The translations under genes and the position numbers were made by a program. From the NCBI GenBank assembly GCA_023382935.1, contig JAHDXL010000008.1:62001-126000 (forward strand): a stretch of 64,000 nt of DNA, written 5' to 3'. The DNA is from Phycisphaerales bacterium. GTDB lineage: Bacteria; Planctomycetota; Phycisphaerae; Phycisphaerales; UBA1924. This document shows positions 15,913 through 24,825 of the stretch, in pieces (positions within the stretch are counted from its first letter, which is position 1; every line of letters starts with the position of its first letter). A model generated the notes under the pieces. The model searched no databases, was not told where the DNA came from, and saw only the letters and a list, made by a program, of their open reading frames with translations.

Positions 15913-17000
15913 GGCTGTTCAGTCCTGGTTTCGCTGTCAGGTTCTTCATCAACGATGGCCTCGCGGCGCACAGCCGCGAGCAGTCGCGGGATGTCCACCG
16001 CTTCCTGCCCATCCAGATACATCTCGGCGCGGCGTTTGCGGAACAATCGGCGGCAGGCGAGCCATACTTCTTCAATGCCGAAGCGGTCGAATGGCGGCTC
16101 GACGCGTCGACTGAGCCGGTCGCGAATCAACTCGACGAGCGGATCGAGGTCTGCCAGATCGGCTTTCCGAGAGGTGCGCACGATCAGTTCCACGCCGCCG
16201 GATCGAACGGCAAAAAGGCTGCACCGCCCGTCGTTTCCGGGCACGACCGCGAGGCGAGCCCAAGTCGGCGCCGGGCCCATGTGTTCAAATGGCCTCCCGG
16301 AGCGGGCGTCCAGGCAATGCAGATGTGCACGCAGTTCGGCGGCCCGCTCGAAGTGCATCGAGGCCGCGGCGGCGCCCATCAGCGCCTCAATGGCCTCCCG
16401 GAGCACGGTGTGAGACCCGAGCGCCGCGATGGCCTGCACAAATCGCGCGTCGAAAGCCGCACGAGCCTCAAGCCCCGCGCACGGGCCCGGGCAGCGCCCC
16501 ATCTCGTGATAGGCGCAGACCTTCCCCTGCGGAGCCCTGGCCAGTTCGGCAGGGTACCGACACAGGTCGAACAGGTCATCGAGAAGTTCACCCAGCCGCG
16601 AGGGCGCGTGCTTGTCGGGCATGGGTCCGATGAAAACCGATCCGTCGGCCTCCGCCTCTTCGAGCGATGCGGGCGACCACCGCCCACGCTGCGGATCCAG
16701 CCGCAGGTACCAGCAGCGCCAGCGGTCCGTCACGCTGCGACAGGTTGTCGGCATGAGAGAACGAGCGAAGCGCAGATAGGCCAGTTCGGCTTCGAACATG
16801 GAGGGGCAGAGCAGGCAGCGGACCTGGTGGGCGGCGGAACCGTCGTGGCAGGTGATGAGGCCGGCGCGACGGGTGGCGAAGGCGCGCACGTCACCGCTGG
16901 CGGCCAGCAGCACGCAACGCTGATCCGCGTCAAAGAGCGCGACGGCGCCCGGTGAGGCGGGAATCGCGTCGAGGAGGTCGGCCCGGGCGGGCATGGTCAT
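15909..17000 (-). CDS. UvrC-like protein lacking the C-terminal nuclease region
   Basis: About 363 residues. The N-terminus (LDAIPASPGAVALFDADQRC) lines up with the GIY-YIG domain of UvrC but the catalytic GIY and YIG tyrosines are not seen. The middle has the clear UvrC Cys motif, VCAYHEMGRCPGPCAGL, and a following UVR-like helix pair (EALMGAAAASMHFERAAELR) that in UvrC binds UvrB. The RNase H-like endonuclease and HhH domains of full UvrC (~600 residues) are absent. The start is uncertain: ATG at 17000 is given, while GTG at 17018 would overlap the upstream stop by 8 bases. It sits inside an operon with glmS, GNAT and manA. A nuclease-dead regulator or UvrB-binding protein seems more likely than an active repair enzyme. 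Confidence 0.7.
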   Translation of the reverse strand: MTMPARADLLDAIPASPGAVALFDADQRCVLLAASGDVRAFATRRAGLITCHDGSAAHQVRCLLCPSMFEAELAYLRFARSLMPTTCRSVTDRWRCWYLRLDPQRGRWSPASLEEAEADGSVFIGPMPDKHAPSRLGELLDDLFDLCRYPAELARAPQGKVCAYHEMGRCPGPCAGLEARAAFDARFVQAIAALGSHTVLREAIEALMGAAAASMHFERAAELRAHLHCLDARSGRPFEHMGPAPTWARLAVVPGNDGRCSLFAVRSGGVELIVRTSRKADLADLDPLVELIRDRLSRRVEPPFDRFGIEEVWLACRRLFRKRRAEMYLDGQEAVDIPRLLAAVRREAIVDEEPDSETRTEQP

Positions 17001-17010
17001 CGACCAGGCG

Positions 17011-17724
17011 TCATTCACGCTCAGAGCGTAGCGAAGGGCGATCGATGCCGCGCGGGGGTTTGACCTCGGTGAGCGCGGGAGCCAGCGAGTCGGCGACCCA
17101 GCACTCGTGACGCTTCCAGGTGTCGCCCACCCGCACGTAATGGTCCTCCTGCATGAATGGGCGGAAGCCCAGGGCGCGAGCCAGTTTGAGGCTGGCCAGG
17201 TTCTCGGGCGCAATCATGGCCATCACCTTGTGCAGCCCCAGGCCCTCGGGCAGGTCGGCGAAGGCGTGACGCAGCAGGAGTCGGACGCCTGCGGTGGCGT
17301 AACCGCGAAGCACGTAGGGCCGGGCGACCCACCAACTCGCGTCGGCGGTGAGTGTCAGACCCGAGGAGCAGTTGAAAAGGTTGAACATGCCGACTATGCG
17401 CTCGTCGGCGATGCCGATCCGGCGGAACGAGTGCCGGGCAGATTCCTCCTTGAGAGTTCGCTCCAACTCTGTATCAAAGAACTCCTCCGGCGATGCGCCG
17501 CGTGCCAGCATGGGAATCCAAGGCGAAAGGTGGGCCAGCGAACCTTCGACCAGCGCGACAAACTCATCACGATCGCCGGCGGTCAGGGCGCGGAGCGTGA
17601 ACCGCGGCGTGGACTCCTCTCGTGTGAAAACGTGGGCCGGGAGTTTGCCGCTCATCGACGCAATCCCCATTCGGAGGGAGACTGAAGACCTGCCGGCGCG
17701 GTCCGGACGTGATGCTTGCGGCAT
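17011..17724 (-). CDS. GNAT-family acetyltransferase (RimJ/RimL type)
   Basis: A 237-residue protein whose core (residues about 55-215) is a RimJ/RimL-type N-acetyltransferase: FTLRALTAGDRDEFVALVEG, SFRRIGIADERIVGMFNLFN, a WVARPYVLRGYATAGVRLLL acetyl-CoA loop and HKVMAMIAPENLASLKLARA followed by LGF. This fits acetylation of a protein N-terminus or small amine using acetyl-CoA; the target is unknown. The ATG at 17724 was chosen because GGGAG precedes it at 6 bases and it lies 13 bases after the glmS stop; ATGs at 17670 and 17655 would be shorter options. It is the second gene of the operon glmS-GNAT-uvrC-like-manA. Confidence 0.8.
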   Translation of the reverse strand: MPQASRPDRAGRSSVSLRMGIASMSGKLPAHVFTREESTPRFTLRALTAGDRDEFVALVEGSLAHLSPWIPMLARGASPEEFFDTELERTLKEESARHSFRRIGIADERIVGMFNLFNCSSGLTLTADASWWVARPYVLRGYATAGVRLLLRHAFADLPEGLGLHKVMAMIAPENLASLKLARALGFRPFMQEDHYVRVGDTWKRHECWVADSLAPALTEVKPPRGIDRPSLRSERE

Positions 17725-17737
17725 GCAGTTCTCCCGG

Positions 17738-19576
17738 TCATTCGACCGTGACGCTCTTGGCCAGGTTTCGCGGCTTGTCGACGTCGTGCCCACGCAGCAC
17801 GGCGGCCCAGTAGGCCATCATCTGCAACGGAACCACCGTCAGCATCGGGCTGAGGCACTCGGGACAGTCGGGCACCTCGATCACGTCGTCGGCCCGGTGG
17901 TAGATCTCGCGATCGCCCTCGGTTGCCACGGCAATCACATGCCCGCCGCGCGAGCGGACTTCCTCGATGTTGACCATCACCTTCTCGTACTGGCTCCCGC
18001 GGGTGGCGATGAACACCACCGGCATGCCGCGGTCTATTAGCGCGATGGGCCCGTGCTTCATCTCTGCGGCCGGCATGCCCTCGGCGTGGATGTATGAGAT
18101 TTCCTTGAGTTTCAGTGCGCCCTCCAGCGCCGTGGGGTAGTTGTACCCGCGCCCCAGGAACAGCCAGTTGTCGCGTTCGACGTGCTTCTCGACCACCGAG
18201 CGAATGTGCTGGTCATGTTGGAGGATGCGCTCGATCTTGTCGGGCACGGCGTCGAGTTCGGTGAGCAGCGCCCGACAGTGCTCTTCCGACATGTGTCGGC
18301 GCCGCGCCAGGTACATGGCCATCATCGTCAGCACCGCCACTTGTCCGGTAAAGGCCTTGGTCGAAGCGACGCCGATCTCGGGCCCTACCCGCAGATACAC
18401 CCCCGCGTCGGTCTCGCGCGCGATCGTCGAGCCGACGACGTTGATCACGCCGAGCGACAAGGCGCCGCGTTCGCGGGCTTCGATCAGCGCCGCCAGCGTG
18501 TCCGCCGTCTCGCCAGACTGGCTGACCGCAACGATCACCGTGCCTTCCTCGATGATCGGGTTCCGGTAGCGGAACTCGCTGGCGTATTCGCACTCGGTCG
18601 GCACACGCGCCAGGTCTTCAAAAAGGTACTCACCGATCATGGCCGCGTGCAGCGCCGTCCCCTGCGCCGTCATGATGAACCGGTGCGCCCGGACGAGTTC
18701 CTTGCTCAGCGCCGCCAGTCCGCCCAGGACGATCTTGCCCTCCTTGAAGTCGATGCGCCCGCGCATCGTGGTGCGGATGCGCTGCGGCTGTTCAAAAATC
18801 TCCTTCTGCATGTAGTGCTCAAACGCGCCCAGTTCGATTTGGTCGAGTTCGATCTCGAGTTGCATGAGTTTGGGAGTCACGGCCACGTCGTCGATGGTGG
18901 ACGTGCGGAACCCCTCACGCGAAACGCGCACCACGTTGTAGTCGTCCAGCGCAAACGCTCGAGTCGTGTGCGCCACGATCGCAGAGGCGTCGGACGCCAC
19001 CACGTACTCGCCGCTGCCGACGCCCACCAGCAGTGGTGATCCCTTGCGGGCGCACACGATCACATCCGGCTCGCGCGCGCAGATCACGGCGATCGCATAG
19101 GCGCCGCTGACTTCGCGCAGCGCCGCCTGCACGGCCTTCTCGAGGTCGATGCCCTCTTCCAGCGCGTACAACTCGCCGATCAGCATGGTCAGCACTTCGG
19201 TGTCGGTCTCGCTCTGAAACTTGTGCCCCTTCTCCTCGAGGTAGCGGCGCAGGGCGGCGTAGTTCTCGATGATGCCATTGTGCACCAGCGCGATGCCGTG
19301 CCGATCATCGCGGTGGGGGTGGGCGTTCAACTCGGTCACGCCGCCGTGCGTAGCCCAGCGCGTGTGCGCCAGCCCCACCGTGCCCTCCAGCCCGCGGCAG
19401 GCCTCTACCTTCGCTTCCAGGTTGGCCACCCGCCCGACCGCTCGCACCACCTGAAGGTCACGCCCGATGACCGCGATGCCCGATGAGTCGTACCCGCGAT
19501 ATTCCAGCCGCTTGAGACCCTCAATCAGGATCGGCGTGGCGGGACGGTCTCCAAGGTACGCGACAATTCCACACAT
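17738..19576 (-). CDS. glmS: glutamine-fructose-6-phosphate aminotransferase (isomerizing)
   Basis: A 612-residue GlmS, the usual length. It starts MCGIVAYLGDRPATPILIEG, giving the catalytic N-terminal Cys after Met removal, and has the glutaminase loops YRGYDSSGIAV and THGGVTELNAHPH. Two SIS sugar-binding domains follow (TAQGTALHAAMIGEYLFEDL, VSQSGETADT, VGPEIGVASTKAFTGQVA, GRGYNYPTALEGALKLKEI). The last residues DKPRNLAKSVTVE are the typical end. It makes glucosamine-6-phosphate, the entry to UDP-GlcNAc for LPS and any peptidoglycan. AGGA lies 8 bases upstream of the ATG. The 296 bp between it and the sheath gene contain no convincing gene, and no glmS-ribozyme fold was recognised. Confidence 0.96.
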   Translation of the reverse strand: MCGIVAYLGDRPATPILIEGLKRLEYRGYDSSGIAVIGRDLQVVRAVGRVANLEAKVEACRGLEGTVGLAHTRWATHGGVTELNAHPHRDDRHGIALVHNGIIENYAALRRYLEEKGHKFQSETDTEVLTMLIGELYALEEGIDLEKAVQAALREVSGAYAIAVICAREPDVIVCARKGSPLLVGVGSGEYVVASDASAIVAHTTRAFALDDYNVVRVSREGFRTSTIDDVAVTPKLMQLEIELDQIELGAFEHYMQKEIFEQPQRIRTTMRGRIDFKEGKIVLGGLAALSKELVRAHRFIMTAQGTALHAAMIGEYLFEDLARVPTECEYASEFRYRNPIIEEGTVIVAVSQSGETADTLAALIEARERGALSLGVINVVGSTIARETDAGVYLRVGPEIGVASTKAFTGQVAVLTMMAMYLARRRHMSEEHCRALLTELDAVPDKIERILQHDQHIRSVVEKHVERDNWLFLGRGYNYPTALEGALKLKEISYIHAEGMPAAEMKHGPIALIDRGMPVVFIATRGSQYEKVMVNIEEVRSRGGHVIAVATEGDREIYHRADDVIEVPDCPECLSPMLTVVPLQMMAYWAAVLRGHDVDKPRNLAKSVTVE

Positions 19577-19872
19577 GTTTGGTATCCTATCGGGGGTTTC
19601 CCCGGCGGTCCGAGTTGTTTGATCGGACGAAGCGCTCTCTCCGGTTCGATCTGCAGCCGGCAGAACCAGACAATAGAAGGATTACGCCTGCCGGACGCAG
19701 CCTTGTTCGTCCCCGGCGAATCACCGATGCGCAAATCCCGCCGAGGGACAGACCATCACCGCCTCCGAGAGCCAGCACGACCCCGGGCCTGGTCGCTCTC
19801 TTCAAAATCAGTCCATGCATCGCTGACTGCCGAATCTGACTGGCGGGCCGAGCGGAGTTGAGTGGCCGGCAC

Positions 19873-21366
19873 TCAAGCCCATGAAGCGTGCAGGCTCCGC
19901 CCGTTGATCGCACACAACCGAGGTACGCGCACGGCATCGCGGTGCTGTACGCTGAGCACGGGGGTCAGCCCGCGCTCGAGCAGTCTCTGCGATGCCGTAT
20001 CGGTCAGCCAGGCCTCAGCGCACGGCACGGCGGCGCGATCAGGCCCCGAGCCGGGCACATAGACCGGCAGCCCCTCCACATCCCCGCCCGCCTGCGGGTC
20101 GAGCGTCCAGCCTTCTTCCACAAACGCACGCCCGAGCAGCAGCGTGCAGTGCATGGCCGCGTTCGTCCACAGCAGACTCTCGTGTGCGCCGGCTCCCTCC
20201 AGTTCCTCGAACGCGAAGGTATCGACCGGCTCCGTGCGCGCGCCATACGGCAGCCTGCCGAGCACCCTGGGCAGTGCCAGACCGACAGACGACGCTTCGC
20301 CCAGTGAACGCACGAGTTGCCATGCGGCGGCTTCGTCGGGTGAAAGGGGTGTTGTCCAGTCTTCCGGCCGCGGGTGGCGTGCCAGCGAGTCGGTTCCCGC
20401 CAGTCGGTCGTGTGCGCCGGCCAGCAGCACTGCGCCCGACGCATGGGCGCACACCGCCAGCCCGCCGAGCAACTGGGCATCGGAGGCACTGGCGCCGAAG
20501 CGTTCGAGCAGGCAGATCACGCTCCACGGATGCCCGCCCGGTGTTGATCTCGGACGCTCAGTCAGCAGCGCGTGCAACCCCCGGGCCCCGTTGCTGAACA
20601 CGTCATGCTCCAGTTCAGCGCGACTGACGTCAAGCACGAACACCTGGAGTTCCTCGCGCGTCTCCAGCCCCGTGACCAGCAGGTGCAGCCCGCGCCAGTT
20701 TCCCTCCAGCGTCTGAAACGCCGGGTCGTGCAGCACTGAGCGCATCTGCCCGGCGATGGTCTGGTCGACCAGCGCCACCAGTTCACCCAGATCGGGCGCA
20801 CCCGACGGCACAATGTGCGGGCGGATCAGTTCCCGGATCAACGCCTCCACGTGCCCCGCCGCGGCGGTGGGGGCGGCGCCGGTGCTCCCGCTCAACAGCG
20901 CTTCAAACTCGCTGCGCGGCGTGGCCGGGGCTTCCATCGGCTTGGGTTCGACCGTCGAAGCGGGCTTGGTCGTCGCCCAGGCTCTCACTTCAGCGGCCGC
21001 CGCGGCACTCGTCGCCGGGTTGGTCAAGCGCGCACGCAGATCGCGCAGCGCAGTAAACAGTTCCACGCGGCGGAAAATCTGGTCGGGGTGGAAATGTTCG
21101 AGTTCCTGAAAACCGATGCCGAAGGCCCCATCCTGCCCCGCCCGCAGCCCCAGCCGCGTCTTCCACGAGGCCATCAGCGTCTCAAAATTGTCGATGTCGA
21201 CCTTGGAGGGCGTCCGAACGTCGAGCGGCTCAATCTGTCCACGATTGCCGCGCCCCGAGAAATCGCCTGCCACCAGGATGCGGAAGGGCGCCTCAGGCTC
21301 CGGGCGAGGGGCGCGCCCCCCCGACACGGTGTTGCGGAAGATGTCGAACGTGAAGTTCATGGACAT
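19873..21366 (-). CDS. type VI secretion contractile sheath protein, TssB-TssC-like fusion
   Basis: A 497-residue protein. Residues about 25-100 (FRILVAGDFSGRGNRGQIEP, VDIDNFETLMASWKTRL) resemble the small sheath subunit TssB, in which DNF is conserved. Residues about 190-480 match the large subunit TssC: LVDQTIAGQMRSVLHDPAFQ then TLEGNWRGLHLLV, VFVLDVSRAELEHDV, GLALPRVLGRLPYGART and LLWTNAAMHCTLLLGRAFVE. A low-complexity linker (residues about 110-180) joins the halves. In normal systems these are two proteins that together build the contractile sheath; here one polypeptide holds both. No other sheath, baseplate, Hcp or ClpV gene is adjacent, and vgrG lies about 7 kb away. The start at 21366 or 21360 cannot be separated. 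Confidence 0.8.
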   Translation of the reverse strand: MSMNFTFDIFRNTVSGGRAPRPEPEAPFRILVAGDFSGRGNRGQIEPLDVRTPSKVDIDNFETLMASWKTRLGLRAGQDGAFGIGFQELEHFHPDQIFRRVELFTALRDLRARLTNPATSAAAAAEVRAWATTKPASTVEPKPMEAPATPRSEFEALLSGSTGAAPTAAAGHVEALIRELIRPHIVPSGAPDLGELVALVDQTIAGQMRSVLHDPAFQTLEGNWRGLHLLVTGLETREELQVFVLDVSRAELEHDVFSNGARGLHALLTERPRSTPGGHPWSVICLLERFGASASDAQLLGGLAVCAHASGAVLLAGAHDRLAGTDSLARHPRPEDWTTPLSPDEAAAWQLVRSLGEASSVGLALPRVLGRLPYGARTEPVDTFAFEELEGAGAHESLLWTNAAMHCTLLLGRAFVEEGWTLDPQAGGDVEGLPVYVPGSGPDRAAVPCAEAWLTDTASQRLLERGLTPVLSVQHRDAVRVPRLCAINGRSLHASWA

Positions 21367-21483
21367 GCCGGTGCTCCCCAGGTCGAAGCGCAGTGTACCG
21401 CGCGGGTATCCCCGGCGGCCGTGGCGCCTCGGACAGGCAATAATGGGGGGCTTGGCAGCGGGCCTGGCTCGCTGACAAGGCGC

Positions 21484-21556
21484 GGGGCGCTAACTCAATT
21501 GGTAGAGTGCCAGCTTTGCAAGCTGGAAGTTGCCGGTTCGAGTCCGGTGCGCTCCA
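21484..21556 (+). tRNA. tRNA-Ala (anticodon TGC)
   Basis: A 73-base cloverleaf. The acceptor arms GGGGCGC and GCGCTCC pair with a G-U at position 3-70, the identity element of alanine tRNA, and A73 follows. The anticodon arm is CCAGC-TTTGCAA-GCTGG, giving anticodon TGC for codon GCA. The T arm reads GCCGG-TTCGAGT-CCGGT and the D arm ACTC/GAGT with GG in the loop. The CCA end is not encoded. It lies between the divergent sheath gene and the DUF4405-like gene. Confidence 0.97.
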
Positions 21557-21578
21557 TTCTCCGAAATGCGACGGGTGT

Positions 21579-22049
21579 TCACGGAACGCGCCCGCGCCCG
21601 CCCCCTCCCCCGCCCCCGGGACGATCGATGCGCTGCTGCTGCTCATGTCGTCCGGCTGCCTCGGCGTCGTGTTTGACCTGTGCCTTGGCCGCGAGCGTGA
21701 ATCCGGCCAGTCCACCGACCAGCACGATCAAGACCGCCACGCCCGCCCAGCGCTGCTTGCCCTTCGTCGGAGGAGCAACCTTGCGGAACGGGTGCATCAG
21801 TCGATTCGTCAGCACGCACACCCACGACCAGTGAAGGTAAAGGTGCAGCACCAGCAGCACCGCCAGTGCGACCGTGCACCAGAAGTGGATCGACCCCCAG
21901 TCATGACGCCCGAGCGACCAGAGCGCCAGCCCGGCTCCGCCGCTGCCGGGTGGAAGGGCGAACTTCATAATCAAGCCGGTGCCGGCGATCCCAAGCATGG
22001 CCAAGAAGGTCAGCAGGTCGACGATGTAGTTGATCGACGCACGCTGCAT
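21579..22049 (-). CDS. DUF4405-like membrane protein (cytochrome b-type four-helix)
   Basis: A 156-residue protein with four membrane helices. The first helix region YIVDLLTFLAMLGIAGTGLI and the His-rich segment WGSIHFWCTVALAVLLVLHL followed by YLHWSWV carry spaced histidines (IH, LHLYLHW) as in the DUF4405 family, which is thought to bind heme like small cytochrome b proteins. The last 30 residues are charged, then Gly-rich (PGGGGGGGRGRVP). The ATG at 22049 is preferred; GGAG occurs 12 bases upstream. Its stop lies 22 bases past the end of tRNA-Ala, which is on the other strand. No redox partner gene is next to it. Confidence 0.7.
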   Translation of the reverse strand: MQRASINYIVDLLTFLAMLGIAGTGLIMKFALPPGSGGAGLALWSLGRHDWGSIHFWCTVALAVLLVLHLYLHWSWVCVLTNRLMHPFRKVAPPTKGKQRWAGVAVLIVLVGGLAGFTLAAKAQVKHDAEAAGRHEQQQRIDRPGGGGGGGRGRVP

Positions 22050-22289
22050 GACTGACTCTATCTCCACTGGCTTGCAATGCCGAGCCTTGGCAGACCGATT
22101 GACGCGACCGGGGAAACGCTCAAAGCGTCCGATAACGTTCGACTCGGGGGCCATTCGACAAGCCCGCGCAACTTCTGTCCTCGGTTGGTAGGATCTTCTA
22201 CGGATTGTCGTTGATTGTGATTCGGTCGCGGGTTGGTTTGGTGCAATCTGTGCTGCCTGACCGGCGTCGGGAAATCAGGGGAAGGATCC

Positions 22290-24716
22290 ATGCTCAACAA
22301 GTTTCACCTCGCGCTGCTGCTGGCCGCCAGCACTCTCTTCACCTTGCAGGTCGCCTCGGCGCAACCGGGCCGGGGCCCGCGCGGCGGCGGGGGGGGCGAT
22401 GCGGCCGCCAAGAGCGACGGACCCAAGTCCTACGACGAGGTCATCAGGGACTCGGCCATCACCTCCAAGGGCCTGATCGTCACGCACCTTCAGGACGGCA
22501 AACTCTACTACGAGATTCCCGCAGATGTCTTCAACCGCGACCTTCTCTGGGTCACGCAGATCAGCCAGACCGGGCAGGGGCGCAGTTACGCCGGCATGCC
22601 CGTGGCCGACCTGGTCGTGCGATGGGAGATGCGCGGCGAAGAAAAGGTGCTGCTTCGCGAAGTGCAGTACCGCGTGCGCGCCGACACCGACGATTCGATT
22701 CGCCTGGCCGTCGAAGCCAGCAGCGTCATGCCCATCATCGAAGCGTTTGATATTGCCTGCTGGGGCAAGGACAAGCGCCCGGTGATCGAGGTGACCAAGT
22801 TGTTCACCAACGACGTGCCTCAGTGGACCGCCACGGGAGAACTGGGTGCGCAGAGCCTCGACTCGGCGCGCACGTTCATCGATCAGGTCAAGGCCTTCCC
22901 GGAGAACGTCAACACCAAGGTGCTCGCGACGTACAAGGTGGGTCCGCCCGAAGGTCGCGGCGGAGGCGGCGGGGGCGGAGCAGCCACTCGCCCGCGCACC
23001 GGCGAAGTGACGGCCGTCATCGCCCACTCGATGGTCAAACTCCCCGACAAGCCGATGAAGCCGCGCGTGCAGGACGAGCGTGTCGGGTTCTTCAGCGTGG
23101 GCTTCACCGATTACGCGGATATGTCGCGTCACCAGGCCGAGCCGGTGCGCTACATCACGCGCTGGCGCCTGGAAAAGCAGGATCCTGCCGCCGAGGTTTC
23201 CGACCCGGTCAAACCAATCGTGTTCTACGTGGCGCGCGAGGTGCCTGACTTCCTCAAGCCCTACGTCAAGCAGGGCATCGAGGACTGGCGTCCGGCCTTC
23301 GAGGCCGCGGGCTTCAGCAACGCCATCATTGGGAAGTTCGCCCCCAGCGTGGATGAAGACCCGGACTGGGATCCGGAAGACGCCCGCATCAGCAGCATCC
23401 GCTGGCTGCCGGCCGACATCAAGAACGCCTTCGGCCCGCATGTGCATGACCCGCGCACGGGCGAGATTCTCGAAGCCGACGTGCGCATGTATCACAACGT
23501 GATGACGCTGGTGCGTGACTGGTACTTTGTGCAGGCCTCGGCCTGCGATCCGCGGGCCCAGAAGTTGCCCATGCCCAACGACTTGATGGGCGAACTGGTT
23601 CGCTTCGTCGTGGCGCACGAGGTCGGGCACAGCCTCGGCTTCCCGCACAACTTCAAGGCCTCGAACGCGTACTCGGTCAAGCAGTTGCGAGATCCCGAGT
23701 GGACGAAGAAGAACGGGACGGCTCCATCGATCATGGACTACGCCCGGTTCAACTACGTCGCGCAGCCGGGCGACGGGGCCGCGCTGCTGCCGGGGGTGGG
23801 GCCTTACGACCTGTTCGCGACCGAGTGGGGATACCGCCAGTTTGCCGAGGACGCCGACGAGAAGGCCGAACTGGAGACTCTGGTCAAAAAGCAGATCGGT
23901 GAGCCAATGTTCCGCTTCGGTGGAGGCTTCGGTGACCCCACCAGTCAGACCGAGGACTTGGCCAGCGATGCGGTCGAGGCAACGACGCTGGGCATGGCCA
24001 ACCTGCGGCGCATCGCGGGCTTCATCGTCAACGCCAGTTGCAACCAGGGCGAAGATTACGACCTGCTCGACAACATGTACAACGAACTGTGGGGGCAGTG
24101 GAACCGCGAAGTCGGGCATGTGGCCAATCTCGTCGCCGGCGTGCAGCAGATCAACCTCTTCTTCGGCGATGCCGACAAGCGGTACTTCCCGGTCGAGCCG
24201 CAGCGCCAGCGCCAAGCCGTGAAGTTCCTCGTCGAAAACGTGCTTGGCGAGCCCGACCCGGCGATGGTGAACGAGGACATCGTGTCCCGCCTGACGCCCA
24301 CCGGCGTGGCCGAGCGGGTCGGAGCCGCTCAAAACCGCGTGCTGCAGTCGCTGCTGAACGCCGGGCGGATCAACCGCATGGCCGAACTGGCGCAACGACA
24401 CGCTGAGGCGTACACGCTGCCCGAGTTCATGTCCGATCTGCGCAGGGGCATCTTCGCCGAGTTCGGACAGGGCGGATCGAACGAGGTGAGCCTGTACCGG
24501 CGCAATCTGCAGCGGAACTACGTCGATCTGCTCGCCGGGGCCGTGGCCGCGGGAGGCGCCGACTCAGACTTCCCGGCGATGGCGCGCGGAGAACTGAATG
24601 AAATTGCGTCGCTGTTGCGCATGCGAGCCCCGTCATTGACCCAGGGCCTCACGGCCCTGCACGCCGCCGACCTGCGGGCGCGGATCGAGAAGGCACTGGA
24701 TACCGACGGCGACTGA
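22290..24716 (+). CDS. secreted zinc-dependent metalloprotease (DUF5117/DUF5118 family)
   Basis: An 808-residue protein with a signal peptide (MLNKFHLALLLAASTLFTLQ, cleavage near ASAQ). A Gly-rich spacer precedes the family's N-terminal region (ITSKGLIVTHLQDGKLYYEI). The catalytic motif VVAHEVGHSLGFPHNFKAS is a metzincin-type HExxHxxGxxH (first His about 443), with a later Met-turn SIMDYARFNYV. This is the standard layout of the large exported zinc metalloproteases common in Planctomycetota and Bacteroidota. It would degrade proteins or peptides outside the cytoplasm. GGGGAAGG precedes the ATG; the frame is open a little upstream but without a better start. It converges on the IorB-synthetase fusion gene with about 110 bp between. 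Confidence 0.88.
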   Translation: MLNKFHLALLLAASTLFTLQVASAQPGRGPRGGGGGDAAAKSDGPKSYDEVIRDSAITSKGLIVTHLQDGKLYYEIPADVFNRDLLWVTQISQTGQGRSYAGMPVADLVVRWEMRGEEKVLLREVQYRVRADTDDSIRLAVEASSVMPIIEAFDIACWGKDKRPVIEVTKLFTNDVPQWTATGELGAQSLDSARTFIDQVKAFPENVNTKVLATYKVGPPEGRGGGGGGGAATRPRTGEVTAVIAHSMVKLPDKPMKPRVQDERVGFFSVGFTDYADMSRHQAEPVRYITRWRLEKQDPAAEVSDPVKPIVFYVAREVPDFLKPYVKQGIEDWRPAFEAAGFSNAIIGKFAPSVDEDPDWDPEDARISSIRWLPADIKNAFGPHVHDPRTGEILEADVRMYHNVMTLVRDWYFVQASACDPRAQKLPMPNDLMGELVRFVVAHEVGHSLGFPHNFKASNAYSVKQLRDPEWTKKNGTAPSIMDYARFNYVAQPGDGAALLPGVGPYDLFATEWGYRQFAEDADEKAELETLVKKQIGEPMFRFGGGFGDPTSQTEDLASDAVEATTLGMANLRRIAGFIVNASCNQGEDYDLLDNMYNELWGQWNREVGHVANLVAGVQQINLFFGDADKRYFPVEPQRQRQAVKFLVENVLGEPDPAMVNEDIVSRLTPTGVAERVGAAQNRVLQSLLNAGRINRMAELAQRHAEAYTLPEFMSDLRRGIFAEFGQGGSNEVSLYRRNLQRNYVDLLAGAVAAGGADSDFPAMARGELNEIASLLRMRAPSLTQGLTALHAADLRARIEKALDTDGD

Positions 24717-24825
24717 GCATGAATCCGGACGTCGGAGAATCGCCTGTTTTGAGGCTCTCTCCTGGTCTTGGCGGCCCATGAGTTGGGTTCATATCAGTGC
24801 GGCTTCGTGTGCGTGGAACGACACG

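Noticed and set aside
19577-19872. glmS ribozyme or a small gene in front of glmS
   Set aside because: No recognisable ribozyme core; short frames here have no ribosome site or family.
21597-21625. C/G-rich repeat run near the end of the DUF4405-like gene taken as a repeat element
   Set aside because: It encodes the Gly-rich tail of that protein in frame.
22275-24401. A very long open frame on the minus strand opposite the zinc metalloprotease gene
   Set aside because: It follows from GC-rich codon structure; no recognisable domain and the opposite strand has a full HExxH protease with signal peptide.
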